A stretch of DNA of 64,000 nt from Luteimicrobium sp042670205 (GTDB taxonomy: Bacteria; Actinomycetota; Actinomycetes; Actinomycetales; Cellulomonadaceae), in contig NZ_JBHUWD010000007.1 of NCBI RefSeq assembly GCF_042670205.1, positions 56,182-120,181 of the forward strand, read 5' to 3'. Both the position numbers and the translations under genes were made by a program. This document shows, piece by piece, positions 54,852 to 62,235 of this stretch (position 1 is the first letter of the stretch; each line of letters opens with the position of its first letter). A model generated the notes under the pieces. It did no database searches and was not told where the DNA came from. It saw only the letters and a program-made list of their open reading frames with translations.

Positions 54852-56300
54852 ATGGGCGACCACCAGTACGGCAAGATCCAGGGCAACCCGGACCTCGTCG
54901 GCAAGAAGGCCAAGGCCTACCAGGAGGTCGCCAACGCGATCCAGCGGTCCACCGCGACGCTCGACGAGATCGCGAACCAGATCGAGCAGAAGTCGCTCGC
55001 GATGGACAAGACCCGCGAGCTCGCCCGGGACGTCTCGTCGGACATCGGCAAGGCCCTCGACCGCTACCGCGAGACCGGTGACGCGCTGGCCGCGTACGCC
55101 CCGGCGCTGCGACAGGCCCAGGACGACGGCGACCCGTGGGTGGCGCAGATCGCGCACCTCGAGGGCTCGGTCCAGAGCGCGCGGACCACCGAGTACTACG
55201 CGCAGGGCAGCGAGCAGTCGACGTCGAGGTCGTCGTCCGCGACTCCCGAGGAGCTCGCCGAGGCGCGGCGCACCGCGCACAACGCGACGCGGGACCGCGA
55301 GAACCTGGAGGCGTCGCTCGAGACGGCCAAGAGCAAGTGGCAGGCCGCGGAGGACGCCAAGAACCGCGCCGCCGAGACCGCGAAGTCGAAGATCACCGAC
55401 GTCGTCTCGGGCGAGAACGTGCACGGGCTCAAGGACGGCTTCTGGGACAAGGTCGGGCACGTCCTCAAGCAGCTCTACAAGGTCTTCAAGGTGATCTGCG
55501 ACGTCGCGGGCATCCTGGCGATCTTCCTGTCGTGGGTGCCGATCCTCGGCCAGGTGCTCCTCGTGCTGGCGGCGATCGGGTCGATCCTGCAGATCGTCGA
55601 GACGATCGTGAAGTTCCACAAGGGCGAGATCGGCTGGGGCGGCCTCCTGCTGGGGGTCGGCATGGGCGTGATCGGCCTCTTCGGCGGCAAGCTCGCGGGC
55701 ACGCTGACCAAGGTGGCGAAGTCCCGCGCGATCGTGAACGCCGCGGGCCGCACCAACTCGATGACCCGCCTGGCGACGCGCCTCGGCGGCGGGGACCTGG
55801 CCAAGGGCACCCAGATGATCACCGAGGCCAACCAGGTCGCGCGCAACTCGGACAAGCTCCTGAGCGTGAAGTCCGTCCTCAAGTCGCCGTTCGTCCGCTC
55901 CGACGCCATGCGGAACCTCTACCAGCTGAAGGACGCCGGCCAGGTGACGTTCAAGGAGGGGCTCAAGTACGCGGCGAAGGACGCGTTCGTGTTCCCGCTC
56001 AAGAGCCCGCTGGGCAAGTCGTCCGAGCTGCTGCGCAACCCGGTGCTGTTCCACAACGCCGACAAGATCGCGGGCGCCGCGGTGTCGATGCACCTGGTGA
56101 ACTTCGGCGTCGGCGCCTACAAGGGCGCCAACGGCGCGATCGCCGCGTACGGCGGCGACAACGGTTGGACGACGTTCAACTCCACCGTCGGCCTCGCGAG
56201 CCCCGTGACGGACGGGCCGTACGTCCAGCTCGCGCAGGTGCCGGGCAAGATCGTGGACTGGGGAACGAAGACCGCCGACGCGTTCGACCGGATGGTCTGA
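54852..56300 (+). CDS. Large candidate type VII substrate (482 aa)
   Basis: Residues 1-110 form a helical hairpin typical of WXG/LXG-type export domains. A Ser/Thr-rich stretch and a second coiled coil follow (about 135-190). Two long hydrophobic segments lie near 215-260 and 262-290 (LAIFLSWVPILGQVLLVLAAIGSILQI; GGLLLGVGMGVIGLFGGKLAG). The C-terminal half (about 300-482) is of unknown family. I see no known toxin motif. The hydrophobic core suggests a membrane-inserting or pore-type effector, or a secretion accessory. It follows the WXG100 gene by one base and precedes two ~203-aa genes that could be its chaperone or immunity partners. Confidence 0.8.
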   Translation: MGDHQYGKIQGNPDLVGKKAKAYQEVANAIQRSTATLDEIANQIEQKSLAMDKTRELARDVSSDIGKALDRYRETGDALAAYAPALRQAQDDGDPWVAQIAHLEGSVQSARTTEYYAQGSEQSTSRSSSATPEELAEARRTAHNATRDRENLEASLETAKSKWQAAEDAKNRAAETAKSKITDVVSGENVHGLKDGFWDKVGHVLKQLYKVFKVICDVAGILAIFLSWVPILGQVLLVLAAIGSILQIVETIVKFHKGEIGWGGLLLGVGMGVIGLFGGKLAGTLTKVAKSRAIVNAAGRTNSMTRLATRLGGGDLAKGTQMITEANQVARNSDKLLSVKSVLKSPFVRSDAMRNLYQLKDAGQVTFKEGLKYAAKDAFVFPLKSPLGKSSELLRNPVLFHNADKIAGAAVSMHLVNFGVGAYKGANGAIAAYGGDNGWTTFNSTVGLASPVTDGPYVQLAQVPGKIVDWGTKTADAFDRMV

Positions 56301-56307
56301 GGTCACG

Positions 56308-56919
56308 ATGGCTGGACGGATCAGGGAGTTCGGGCTCGGGCTGCCCGAGGGGTGGTACGAGGTGCCGTCGGGCGACGTCGCGCCTGCGTGGGCGGCGGAC
56401 GTCGCGGAGCGCGCCCTCGCCGGCCGCGCCGCGCCGGACGGGGCCGTCGCGGCCCTCGCCGCCGCGCTGCTCGACGTGAAGGACGCCGTCGACGCGACGG
56501 ACCTCGAGTTCGCGCACACCGCGGCGCTCGTCGAGACGACGGGTCTGCCCGTCGTCCAGGCGATGCTGACCGTCGTGGTGGGCCGGCAGGTCTCGGAGCC
56601 CGAGTACCTCGAGCAGCTCGACCACGTCGCCGAGGGCGTCGAGGGCGCGTCGGTCGTGGGTCGTCAGCCGATCGAGGCGCACGTCCCGGCCGGGGCGGTG
56701 CGGGGAGCCCACGTCCTCGTGGGGCACCTGCGCGAGGACGAGGACGAGGTGGGCATCCAGCTCGAGGAGAGGGTCCACCTGGCCGTCTTCCCTGAGGGCA
56801 GCCCGGACCTGGTGGACGTCACGGGGATCGCGGCGAGCGTGGGGGTCTTCGCCGACTTCCCGACGTTCGTCGTCGGACTGCTGGAGGCGCTCGAGGTGAC
56901 GACGGGAGCGGGTTCGTGA
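56308..56919 (+). CDS. Uncharacterised protein next to a type VII substrate (203 aa)
   Basis: The 203-residue soluble protein begins near FGLGLPEGWYEVPSG. It contains alternating alpha and beta segments and an acidic patch VGHLREDEDEVGIQLEE. No TM segment or signal peptide is present. It shares length and the early 'LP-[E/T]-W-x-x-VP' pattern with the next gene, so the two are probably distant paralogs. They overlap by four bases. Their place right after the large substrate gene suggests an adaptor, chaperone or immunity role, which cannot be confirmed from sequence. GAGGT lies four bases before the ATG. Confidence 0.75.
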   Translation: MAGRIREFGLGLPEGWYEVPSGDVAPAWAADVAERALAGRAAPDGAVAALAAALLDVKDAVDATDLEFAHTAALVETTGLPVVQAMLTVVVGRQVSEPEYLEQLDHVAEGVEGASVVGRQPIEAHVPAGAVRGAHVLVGHLREDEDEVGIQLEERVHLAVFPEGSPDLVDVTGIAASVGVFADFPTFVVGLLEALEVTTGAGS

Positions 56920-57527
56920 CGACGACACGGCAGGTCCGGATGGCGCCGGAGGACATGACGATCGTCCTGCCGGGAACCTGGACGCGGGTGCCGCTCGATG
57001 ACCCGGAGACGACCACGGCGTTCGTCAAGCGGTTGGTCAAGCGCCAGGTCGGCACGGCCGACCGGCTGGCCCGGGCGCGGCGCGACACGGTCCAGGACCT
57101 CGTCTCGAACGCGGGGCAGGCCGTCGGGATCGGCGTCCACACGTACCTGATGTCGCTCGAGATCCTGCCGGGCGTGCCGTTCCCCGCGGCCCTGCTCTTC
57201 CTCGACGTCGACTGGCCGGACGAGGCGCGCGACGCGCGGGACGCCGGTGACCTCGAGGCCGCGCTCGCCGCGGGGTTCGAGGACGCGGAGCTCGGGGAGG
57301 CGCGGTTCGGCCCGTTCGCCCGCCGCACCGAGCTCGTCGAGCAGGAGGTCGGCGGCGAGACCCTCCTGACGCTGCGCCTCGAGTACGTCGTGCCCTACCC
57401 GGACGGTTCGAGGGTGCTGCTCGCGCGGGCCAACGTGCCGAACATCCCGCACGCCGAGCCGTTCGCGCTCCTGTTCAACGAGATCATCGACTCGATCACG
57501 TTCCCGTCGCCGCAGCCCGCGGCGTGA
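56916..57527 (+). CDS. Uncharacterised protein, paralog-like partner (203 aa)
   Basis: The 203-residue product contains IVLPGTWTRVPLDDPE near residue 15 and is soluble. It has a central helical region (FVKRLVKRQVGTADRLARARRD) and a final helix LLFNEIIDSITFP. Its GTG overlaps the preceding stop codon. Together the two form a tandem pair of similar size placed after a large secreted-protein candidate. A recognised domain is not apparent. It converges with the membrane-protein gene at 57549-58166, with 21 bp between the stop codons and no terminator seen. Confidence 0.75.
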   Translation: MTTTRQVRMAPEDMTIVLPGTWTRVPLDDPETTTAFVKRLVKRQVGTADRLARARRDTVQDLVSNAGQAVGIGVHTYLMSLEILPGVPFPAALLFLDVDWPDEARDARDAGDLEAALAAGFEDAELGEARFGPFARRTELVEQEVGGETLLTLRLEYVVPYPDGSRVLLARANVPNIPHAEPFALLFNEIIDSITFPSPQPAA

Positions 57528-57548
57528 CCGGTCGTCGGCGGGGCGGGG

Positions 57549-58166
57549 TCAGGCCTTCCCGTCGGCCTTGAGCTGGTCGAGCTCGGCCTGGAGCTGCGCG
57601 ACCTGCCGCTTCGCGAGCGCGGCCCGCTCGGGGTCCGCCTTCTCCCACAGCCCCTCGAGCTCCTTGCGCGCGGCGGGGTCCGGCTTCGCTGCGCGCCACG
57701 CGAGATCGTGGACCCGCCGCTCGGACCGGGGGTCGGCGGCCAGCACGGCCGCGACCTGGCGCGCCGAGTCGGGCGTGCTGGGTCGCGCGCGGTCCGCCGC
57801 GCGCCGCAGCGCCTCGTCCGTGCTGCCGGCGCCGGCGGCACGCGCCTGGGCGCGTGCGACGAGCCGGTACAGCGCGAGGCTGATCGGCGTCACGAGGAGG
57901 CCGATCGTCATGCCGGACGCGATCCGCCAGGGGAGTGACGCGGGGCTCGTCGTGAGCGTCACCGCGACCGCGAGGACCACCCAGATCGCGACCCACCAGT
58001 ACCCGATCTGCTCGGTGGCCCGGTACCAGCGGGGGACGGGTCCGGCGAAGCCGTCGAGCGCCGCGTCGACCCGGACCACCGCGTCCGACGGGTCGGCGCC
58101 GCCGGGCGCGACGACGATCGGTCGGCCGGACCTCGTCCCGGTCACGAGCCAGCTCACGTCTGCCAC
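57549..58166 (-). CDS. Membrane protein with a C-terminal coiled coil (205 aa)
   Basis: Two TM helices span about residues 54-72 (YWWVAIWVVLAVAVTL) and 82-104, followed by an Ala/Arg-rich helical tail ending in a charged coiled coil (QVAQLQAELDQLKADG). I chose GTG 58166 over the ATG at 58172 because GAGGGAG directly abuts the ATG but leaves six bases to the GTG. Function unknown. It is the only minus-strand gene of the secretion region and is divergent from the next membrane protein across a symmetric element, so the two may be co-regulated. Confidence 0.75.
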   Translation of the reverse strand: MADVSWLVTGTRSGRPIVVAPGGADPSDAVVRVDAALDGFAGPVPRWYRATEQIGYWWVAIWVVLAVAVTLTTSPASLPWRIASGMTIGLLVTPISLALYRLVARAQARAAGAGSTDEALRRAADRARPSTPDSARQVAAVLAADPRSERRVHDLAWRAAKPDPAARKELEGLWEKADPERAALAKRQVAQLQAELDQLKADGKA

Positions 58167-58198
58167 CGTCATCTCCCTCGACGTGTCGGGCGCTCCGA

Positions 58199-58219
58199 TA
58201 GGGTGCTCCGGACACCCTA
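58199..58219. promoter_or_regulatory. Inverted repeat between two divergent membrane-protein genes
   Basis: TAGGGTG-N7-CACCCTA is a perfect 7-bp dyad whose centre, CTCCGGA, is itself partly symmetric. It carries TA-rich ends in both directions that could contribute to divergent -10 boxes. It differs from the ATGGGGAG palindrome found at three other promoters in the region. Confidence 0.4.
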
Positions 58220-58322
58220 GACGGTCGGCCCTGCCGCGTCAGGTGCCGCGTCGGCCGCGTCGGCCGCGCCGGAGCCTGCGAGGCGAAGGCGGCCGGCAGC
58301 GGACCGAGTGGAGGGAGCCGGC

Positions 58323-59063
58323 ATGACCGAGCTCGCGGAGGACCCGCGCGCGGTGGCCCGTCGGCGCGTCCGGCCCGGCCCCGCCGCGGTGGCGCTGCGC
58401 CCGCTCGGCTACCTCGGCATCGGCGTCGTGTGGTGCGTCGTCCTGCTGGTGGCGGTGCTCGTCCTGGTGGGGTCGGTCGCCTACGTCCTGACCGACGACC
58501 AGCTCGTCGAGGGCATCCGTGACCGGTTCTCCACCCCGGGCGGCGTGGCGGGCGAGGTGCTCGTCATCATCCCGATCCTCACGGTGGTGATGGGTCCGGT
58601 CGCGGCCTGGCAGCTGCCGACGGCGTCCTGGCCCTTGATGGTGCTGTCCTTCACCTTCGCGGTGCGCTCGGTGCGCCCGTCGTACGCGGCCGAGAAGCTC
58701 TCGTACACGTCGACGGCGCCGGCCGGCACGTCCTTCGGGCCGCCGACGACGAGCGACCTCGCCATGTCGCTCCAGCCGCTGCGCCGCAGCCGGTTCACGG
58801 ACGCCGTGATGCGCTTCTACGTCGCGGGGTGGACGCTCGACGGCGCCATGTTCGTCGCGATGCTGCCGGCCGGGCTCGCGTGGACGACGGTGGTCGTCGG
58901 GCTGTTCCCGGGCCTCTCTCGCCCTGTGCACGTCGCGTTCCTCGCGCTCAGCGTGGTGCTCGTGCTGGCGTCCGTCGTCCTGGGCGTGCGCGCGTTCCGG
59001 AGGCGCTTCCCGGCGGTGCCCCGCGGTGGGCTCGCGGACGAGCCCGCGGGCGGCGCGGCATGA
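58323..59063 (+). CDS. Polytopic membrane protein (246 aa), unknown
   Basis: About five TM helices are visible: VVWCVVLLVAVLVLVGSVAYVL near residue 40, VLVIIPILTVVMGPVAAW near 82, GAMFVAMLPAGLAWTTVVVGLF near 178, and VAFLALSVVLVLASVVLG near 207, with a less clear one near 105. The second half has a periplasmic-looking loop. I chose ATG 58323 over GTG 58308 because GGAGGGAG is six bases upstream of it. The ATGA overlap with the next small TM gene suggests they act together. Accessory role in the secretion system is possible by position only. Confidence 0.75.
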   Translation: MTELAEDPRAVARRRVRPGPAAVALRPLGYLGIGVVWCVVLLVAVLVLVGSVAYVLTDDQLVEGIRDRFSTPGGVAGEVLVIIPILTVVMGPVAAWQLPTASWPLMVLSFTFAVRSVRPSYAAEKLSYTSTAPAGTSFGPPTTSDLAMSLQPLRRSRFTDAVMRFYVAGWTLDGAMFVAMLPAGLAWTTVVVGLFPGLSRPVHVAFLALSVVLVLASVVLGVRAFRRRFPAVPRGGLADEPAGGAA

Positions 59064-59329
59064 GCCGGCGCGAGGCTCCCGGTCCCTGGCAGCTCGCCGT
59101 CGCCGGCGCCCTCGGGGCGGCGGCGATCGGGCTGGTCGTCGCAGTCACGGTCCGGCTGGTGCGGGACGGCGCCGGCACGGGCGACCCGCTCGACGTCTTC
59201 CGCGCGCTCGGCGACGGGCTCTCCGACCCGACGACGTGGCAGGTGGTCGGCTGGTGCGCCCTCGGGGGCGCCGTCGTGTCGGGCGTCGTCGGGGCGCTCG
59301 GCCGGCGGCGGCGCGGCGGCCCCCGGTAG
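59060..59329 (+). CDS. Small membrane protein (89 aa), unknown
   Basis: The 89-residue product has two TM helices (about 13-32, VAGALGAAAIGLVVAVTVRL; and about 60-80, VVGWCALGGAVVSGVVGALG) joined by an acidic loop, and a basic C-terminus. Its ATG overlaps the stop of the preceding gene. No family recognised. It ends 13 bp before the shared palindrome of the second WXG100 unit. Confidence 0.7.
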   Translation: MSRREAPGPWQLAVAGALGAAAIGLVVAVTVRLVRDGAGTGDPLDVFRALGDGLSDPTTWQVVGWCALGGAVVSGVVGALGRRRRGGPR

Positions 59330-59341
59330 CGCTGGGGAAGG

Positions 59342-59389
59342 CATGGGGAGTCCTCCCCATGTCGGCGACGCGGAGGTGCCCGATACGGT
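59342..59389 (+). promoter_or_regulatory. Shared palindrome and -10 box before the second WXG100 gene
   Basis: Core ATGGGGAG-TC-CTCCCCAT at 59343-59360 (one extra pair outside) is followed after 23 bases by TACGGT at 59384-59389. The same 23-base gap occurs before the WXG100 gene at 54548, supporting a shared regulator that contacts polymerase. A 52-base leader follows. Confidence 0.7.
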
Positions 59390-59441
59390 GGGGCCAGTCG
59401 GGCCGCAGGGGCTCGCGAGGACCGAACCAAGGAGCTTTGTC

Positions 59442-59738
59442 ATGGCGAACGTGAACGTCACCTACGACGAGATGCGGAACGCTGCGGGGCAGCTGCGCAA
59501 CGGCCAGCAGCAGCTGACGGACACGCTGCAGCACCTCAAGCAGCTCGTGGACAACCTCGTCGCGGGCGGGTTCGTCACCGACCAGGCGTCGGGGGCCTTC
59601 CAGTCGTCCTACGAGCAGTTCACCCACGGCACGACGCAGGCCGTCTCGGGCATCGAGGGCATGGCGCACTTCCTCGAGCAGGCGGCGCAGACGCTCCAGG
59701 ACGTGGACTCGCAGCTCGCCTCGGGCATCCGCGGCTGA
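59442..59738 (+). CDS. WXG100-family protein (98 aa)
   Basis: The 98-residue hairpin protein begins MANVNVTYDEMRNAAGQLRN, with helix 1 LTDTLQHLKQLVDNL, turn AGGFVTDQASGAF and helix 2 YEQFTHGTTQAVSGIEGMAHFLEQAAQTLQDVD. The turn contains F in the place of Trp of WXG, a variant common in actinobacterial members of the family. The ATG at 59442 is preceded by AAGGAG seven bases upstream, which fixes the start over the upstream ATG at 59343 that overlaps the palindrome. It is probably exported by the ATPase at 49900 and may pair with the protein at 54548. A strong terminator follows. Confidence 0.88.
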   Translation: MANVNVTYDEMRNAAGQLRNGQQQLTDTLQHLKQLVDNLVAGGFVTDQASGAFQSSYEQFTHGTTQAVSGIEGMAHFLEQAAQTLQDVDSQLASGIRG

Positions 59739-59742
59739 CACG

Positions 59743-59792
59743 GCACGACGACGGCGGGGCGGTGGCATCGAGCCACCGCCCCGTCGTCGTGC
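59743..59792 (+). terminator. Terminator hairpin after the second WXG100 gene
   Basis: GCACGACGACG and GGGCGGTGGC pair with their complements on the right arm, with a 3-base bulge and an ATCGA loop at 59767-59771. This 21-bp stem starts four bases after the WXG100 stop codon. It separates that gene from the membrane protein downstream, which either has its own promoter or is reached by read-through. Confidence 0.75.
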
Positions 59793-59829
59793 ATCCACCG
59801 GCGGGCGGAGCGGAAGGGGAGGACGGCGC

Positions 59830-60450
59830 ATGAACGAGGACGTGAGCCGGCGCAGGAGGCTGTACCTCGTGGGGGTCGCGATCGTCTCGGTCGCGGCGAT
59901 CTGGCGTGCCGTCTACCTGGTGCGGACCGGGAGCCCGTCGGGCGTGGTCATCCTCGTCGCGATCGCCGTGATCGCCCTGATCGTCGTGGTGACGCTCGTC
60001 CTGCAGGTGCGCCGGATGCGCGGGGTCGCGCGGCGCGTCGCTCAGGCGCGCCCCGGTGCAGCCGTCGTCCCCGCCCTCGCGGCCGCAGAGCTGCGCACCG
60101 TCGCGGAGGCGCTGCACGTGTCCGTGCGCGGGCTCGGCGGGGTCGGCGGCACGCCCGTCGCCCTCGCGAGCCTGCCGGACCGCATCGAGGTGTGGGTCGG
60201 CCGTGACGCGGCCCCCCGGTGGGCGCTGCCCCGCGACGCGGTGCGCGAGGTCGGGGTCCAGCCGGCGGGCTACGGCGCGAGCCAGGTGGACGCCGTCTGG
60301 GTCGGTGCGCGGACCGGGCGGCTCTGGAACGGACCGGACACGGCGGCCGTCGTGCTGCCGGCGTACCGGCCGCTGCGCGCCATGTTCGGCGGACGGGTCG
60401 GTGACGACCTCGGACGTGCGGTCGCCGCGCTGACCGAGCAGCCGCGCTGA
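59830..60450 (+). CDS. Membrane protein with a cytoplasmic beta-rich domain (206 aa)
   Basis: Two TM helices near residues 12-30 and 38-58 (VVILVAIAVIALIVVVTLVL) are followed by a soluble domain of about 140 residues with beta-type repeats (VALASLPDRIEVWVG, VDAVWVGARTGRLW). The layout resembles bacterial PH-like/DUF membrane proteins, but I cannot name the family. AAGGGGAGG lies eight bases before the ATG. Its place next to the WXG100 gene suggests a link to secretion, weakened by the terminator between them. Confidence 0.72.
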   Translation: MNEDVSRRRRLYLVGVAIVSVAAIWRAVYLVRTGSPSGVVILVAIAVIALIVVVTLVLQVRRMRGVARRVAQARPGAAVVPALAAAELRTVAEALHVSVRGLGGVGGTPVALASLPDRIEVWVGRDAAPRWALPRDAVREVGVQPAGYGASQVDAVWVGARTGRLWNGPDTAAVVLPAYRPLRAMFGGRVGDDLGRAVAALTEQPR

Positions 60451-60472
60451 CGGGAGCCGGCCCGACGACACA

Positions 60473-60551
60473 TTGGTCCGGTTCCTGAGACGCCCTATCC
60501 AGCGGGCGAGACGGACGCCACACTGGTCGGGCGGGGCAGGCGTCCTAGACT
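60473..60551 (+). promoter_or_regulatory. Tandem promoter candidates upstream of fprA
   Basis: TTGGTC (60473-60478) and TATCCA (60496-60501) are separated by 17 bases. Further downstream, TGGTCG (60524-60529) and TAGACT (60546-60551) are separated by 16 bases. The two -35 areas share an ACAC-TGGTC-like sequence. The leader to the GTG at 60731 would be about 170-220 bases; apart from GGAAGG near 60714 nothing else was seen in it. Confidence 0.4.
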
Positions 60552-60730
60552 CAGGGGAGCAGCACTCGGGCGACGCCGCCGCGACCCGGTCGCCGGGCGC
60601 TCGAGCCCCCACCCGTTGCCGGGCCCGTCCTCCGGCGGGCGAGCGGCAGCGGTCCGCGGACGGCGTCCGAGCACCACGGTGTCCGAGAACCCGACGTCCG
60701 AACACTCCAGCACGGAAGGCGTCTTACCAC

Positions 60731-62140
60731 GTGAGCAGCAACCGGCCCTTGCGCGTCGCCGTCGTCGGCGCGGGCCCCGCAGGCATCTACGCGTCGGACA
60801 TCCTGTCCAAGACCGACCTCGACGTGAGCATCGACCTCTTCGAGCGTCTGCCCGCGCCGTTCGGCCTCGTCCGTTACGGCGTCGCACCGGACCACCCGCG
60901 CATCAAGATGATCATCGACGCGCTGCACAAGGTGCTGGGTCGCGGCGACATCCGCCTCATCGCGAACGTGGACTACGGTGTCGACCTCAAGCTCGACGAC
61001 CTGCGCCAGTTCTACGACGCGGTGATCTTCTCCACGGGGTCGATCCGGGACGCGGCGCTGCCGATCCCCGGCATCGACCTGCCCCGCTCGTACGGGGCCG
61101 CCGACTTCGTGTCCTGGTACGACGGCCACCCGGACGTGCCGCGCACGTGGCCGCTCGACCAGCAGAAGGTCGCGGTGCTGGGTGCGGGGAACGTCGCGCT
61201 CGACGTGGCGCGCGTCCTGTCGAAGCACGCCGACGACCTGCTGCCCACCGAGATCCCGGCCAACGTGTACGAGATCCTCAGGTCGAGCCCGGTCACGGAC
61301 GTGCACGTCTTCGCGCGCCGCGGCCCGGCGCAGGCGAAGTTCTCGCCGCTCGAGCTGCGCGAGCTCGGCCACGTGCCCGACGTCGACGTGATCGTCTACC
61401 CGGAGGACTTCGAGTTCGACGACGGCTCGATGGCCGCGATCAGCTCGTCGAACCAGACCAAGCAGGTCGTCAAGACCCTCACGGACTGGACCCTCAAGGA
61501 CCCGGCGTCGCTCACGGCGTCGCGCCGCCTGCACCTGCACTTCCTGCACGCGCCGGCCGAGGTGCTGGGCGACGAGGAGTCGGGCGTCACCGGTCTGCGG
61601 ACCGAGCGCACGCGCCTCAAGGGCGACGGGACCGTCGAGGGCACGGGCGAGTTCCACGACTGGGAGGTCGGTGCCGTGTACCGGGCCGTCGGCTACTTCG
61701 GGTCGCCCCTGCCGGAGATCCCGTTCGACGAGCTCAAGGGCGTCGTGCCGAACCGCGAGGGCCGGGTCATCGACATCGACGGCGAGCACATCCCCGGCGT
61801 CTACACGACGGGCTGGATCAAGCGTGGCCCGGTCGGCCTCATCGGCCACACGAAGTCGGACGCGTCGGAGACGATCCGTCACCTGGTCGAGGACGCGACG
61901 GGCACGCCCGGCGAGGACGGGGTCCCGACGACGCCGCTCAACGAGGCCGCGCACGGCGACCCGCAGGCGGTCCTCGACTTCCTCGCCGAGCGCGGTGTGG
62001 ACGCGATCGACTGGACCGGCTGGCTGCGCCTCGACGAGCACGAGCGCACGCTCGGCGAGCCGCACGGGCGCAAGCGCATCAAGGTCGTGCCGCGCGACGA
62101 GCAGGTGGCGATCGCGCTCGAGCGCGCGTCGGAGGCCTGA
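60731..62140 (+). CDS. fprA: Ferredoxin/ferredoxin-NADP reductase (FprA type)
   Basis: The 469-residue flavoprotein is of the adrenodoxin-reductase type. An FAD-binding fold starts at residue 8 (VAVVGAGPAGIYASDIL), followed by LPAPFGLVRYGVAPDHPRIK. The NADP fold has KVAVLGAGNVALDVARVL near residue 150. The C-terminal block carries YTTGWIKRGPVGLIGHTKSDA. It moves electrons between NADPH and ferredoxin in the cytoplasm. The open frame extends upstream to 60473, but sequence before GTG 60731 has no homology-like character, and VSSNRPLRVAVVGAG is the expected beginning. It ends at a strong terminator. Confidence 0.92.
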   Translation: MSSNRPLRVAVVGAGPAGIYASDILSKTDLDVSIDLFERLPAPFGLVRYGVAPDHPRIKMIIDALHKVLGRGDIRLIANVDYGVDLKLDDLRQFYDAVIFSTGSIRDAALPIPGIDLPRSYGAADFVSWYDGHPDVPRTWPLDQQKVAVLGAGNVALDVARVLSKHADDLLPTEIPANVYEILRSSPVTDVHVFARRGPAQAKFSPLELRELGHVPDVDVIVYPEDFEFDDGSMAAISSSNQTKQVVKTLTDWTLKDPASLTASRRLHLHFLHAPAEVLGDEESGVTGLRTERTRLKGDGTVEGTGEFHDWEVGAVYRAVGYFGSPLPEIPFDELKGVVPNREGRVIDIDGEHIPGVYTTGWIKRGPVGLIGHTKSDASETIRHLVEDATGTPGEDGVPTTPLNEAAHGDPQAVLDFLAERGVDAIDWTGWLRLDEHERTLGEPHGRKRIKVVPRDEQVAIALERASEA

Positions 62141-62165
62141 GCCCCCGATCAGCGCCTGTGACCTC

Positions 62166-62211
62166 GAAGGCCGGCGGGGCGTCGTCCACCGACGACGCTC
62201 AGCCGGCCTTC
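62166..62211. terminator. Nested hairpin terminator between fprA and htpX
   Basis: GAAGGCCGGC pairs with GCCGGCCTTC, and inside it GCGTCGTC pairs with GACGACGC around a CACC loop. The stem is 10 + 8 bp with short asymmetric joints and begins 26 bases after the fprA stop codon. Confidence 0.7.
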
Positions 62212-62223
62212 AGTCTGCCCGGG

Positions 62224-62229
62224 TAACGT
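62224..62229 (+). promoter_or_regulatory. -10 box of a leaderless htpX transcript
   Basis: TAACGT, six bases, then the ATG at 62236, directly after the terminator of the upstream gene. Confidence 0.5.
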
Positions 62230-62235
62230 GAGGCC

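Noticed and set aside
59343..59441. Longer WXG100 start at ATG 59343
   Set aside because: That ATG lies in the shared palindrome and would give a 33-residue non-helical extension; ATG 59442 has AAGGAG at good distance.
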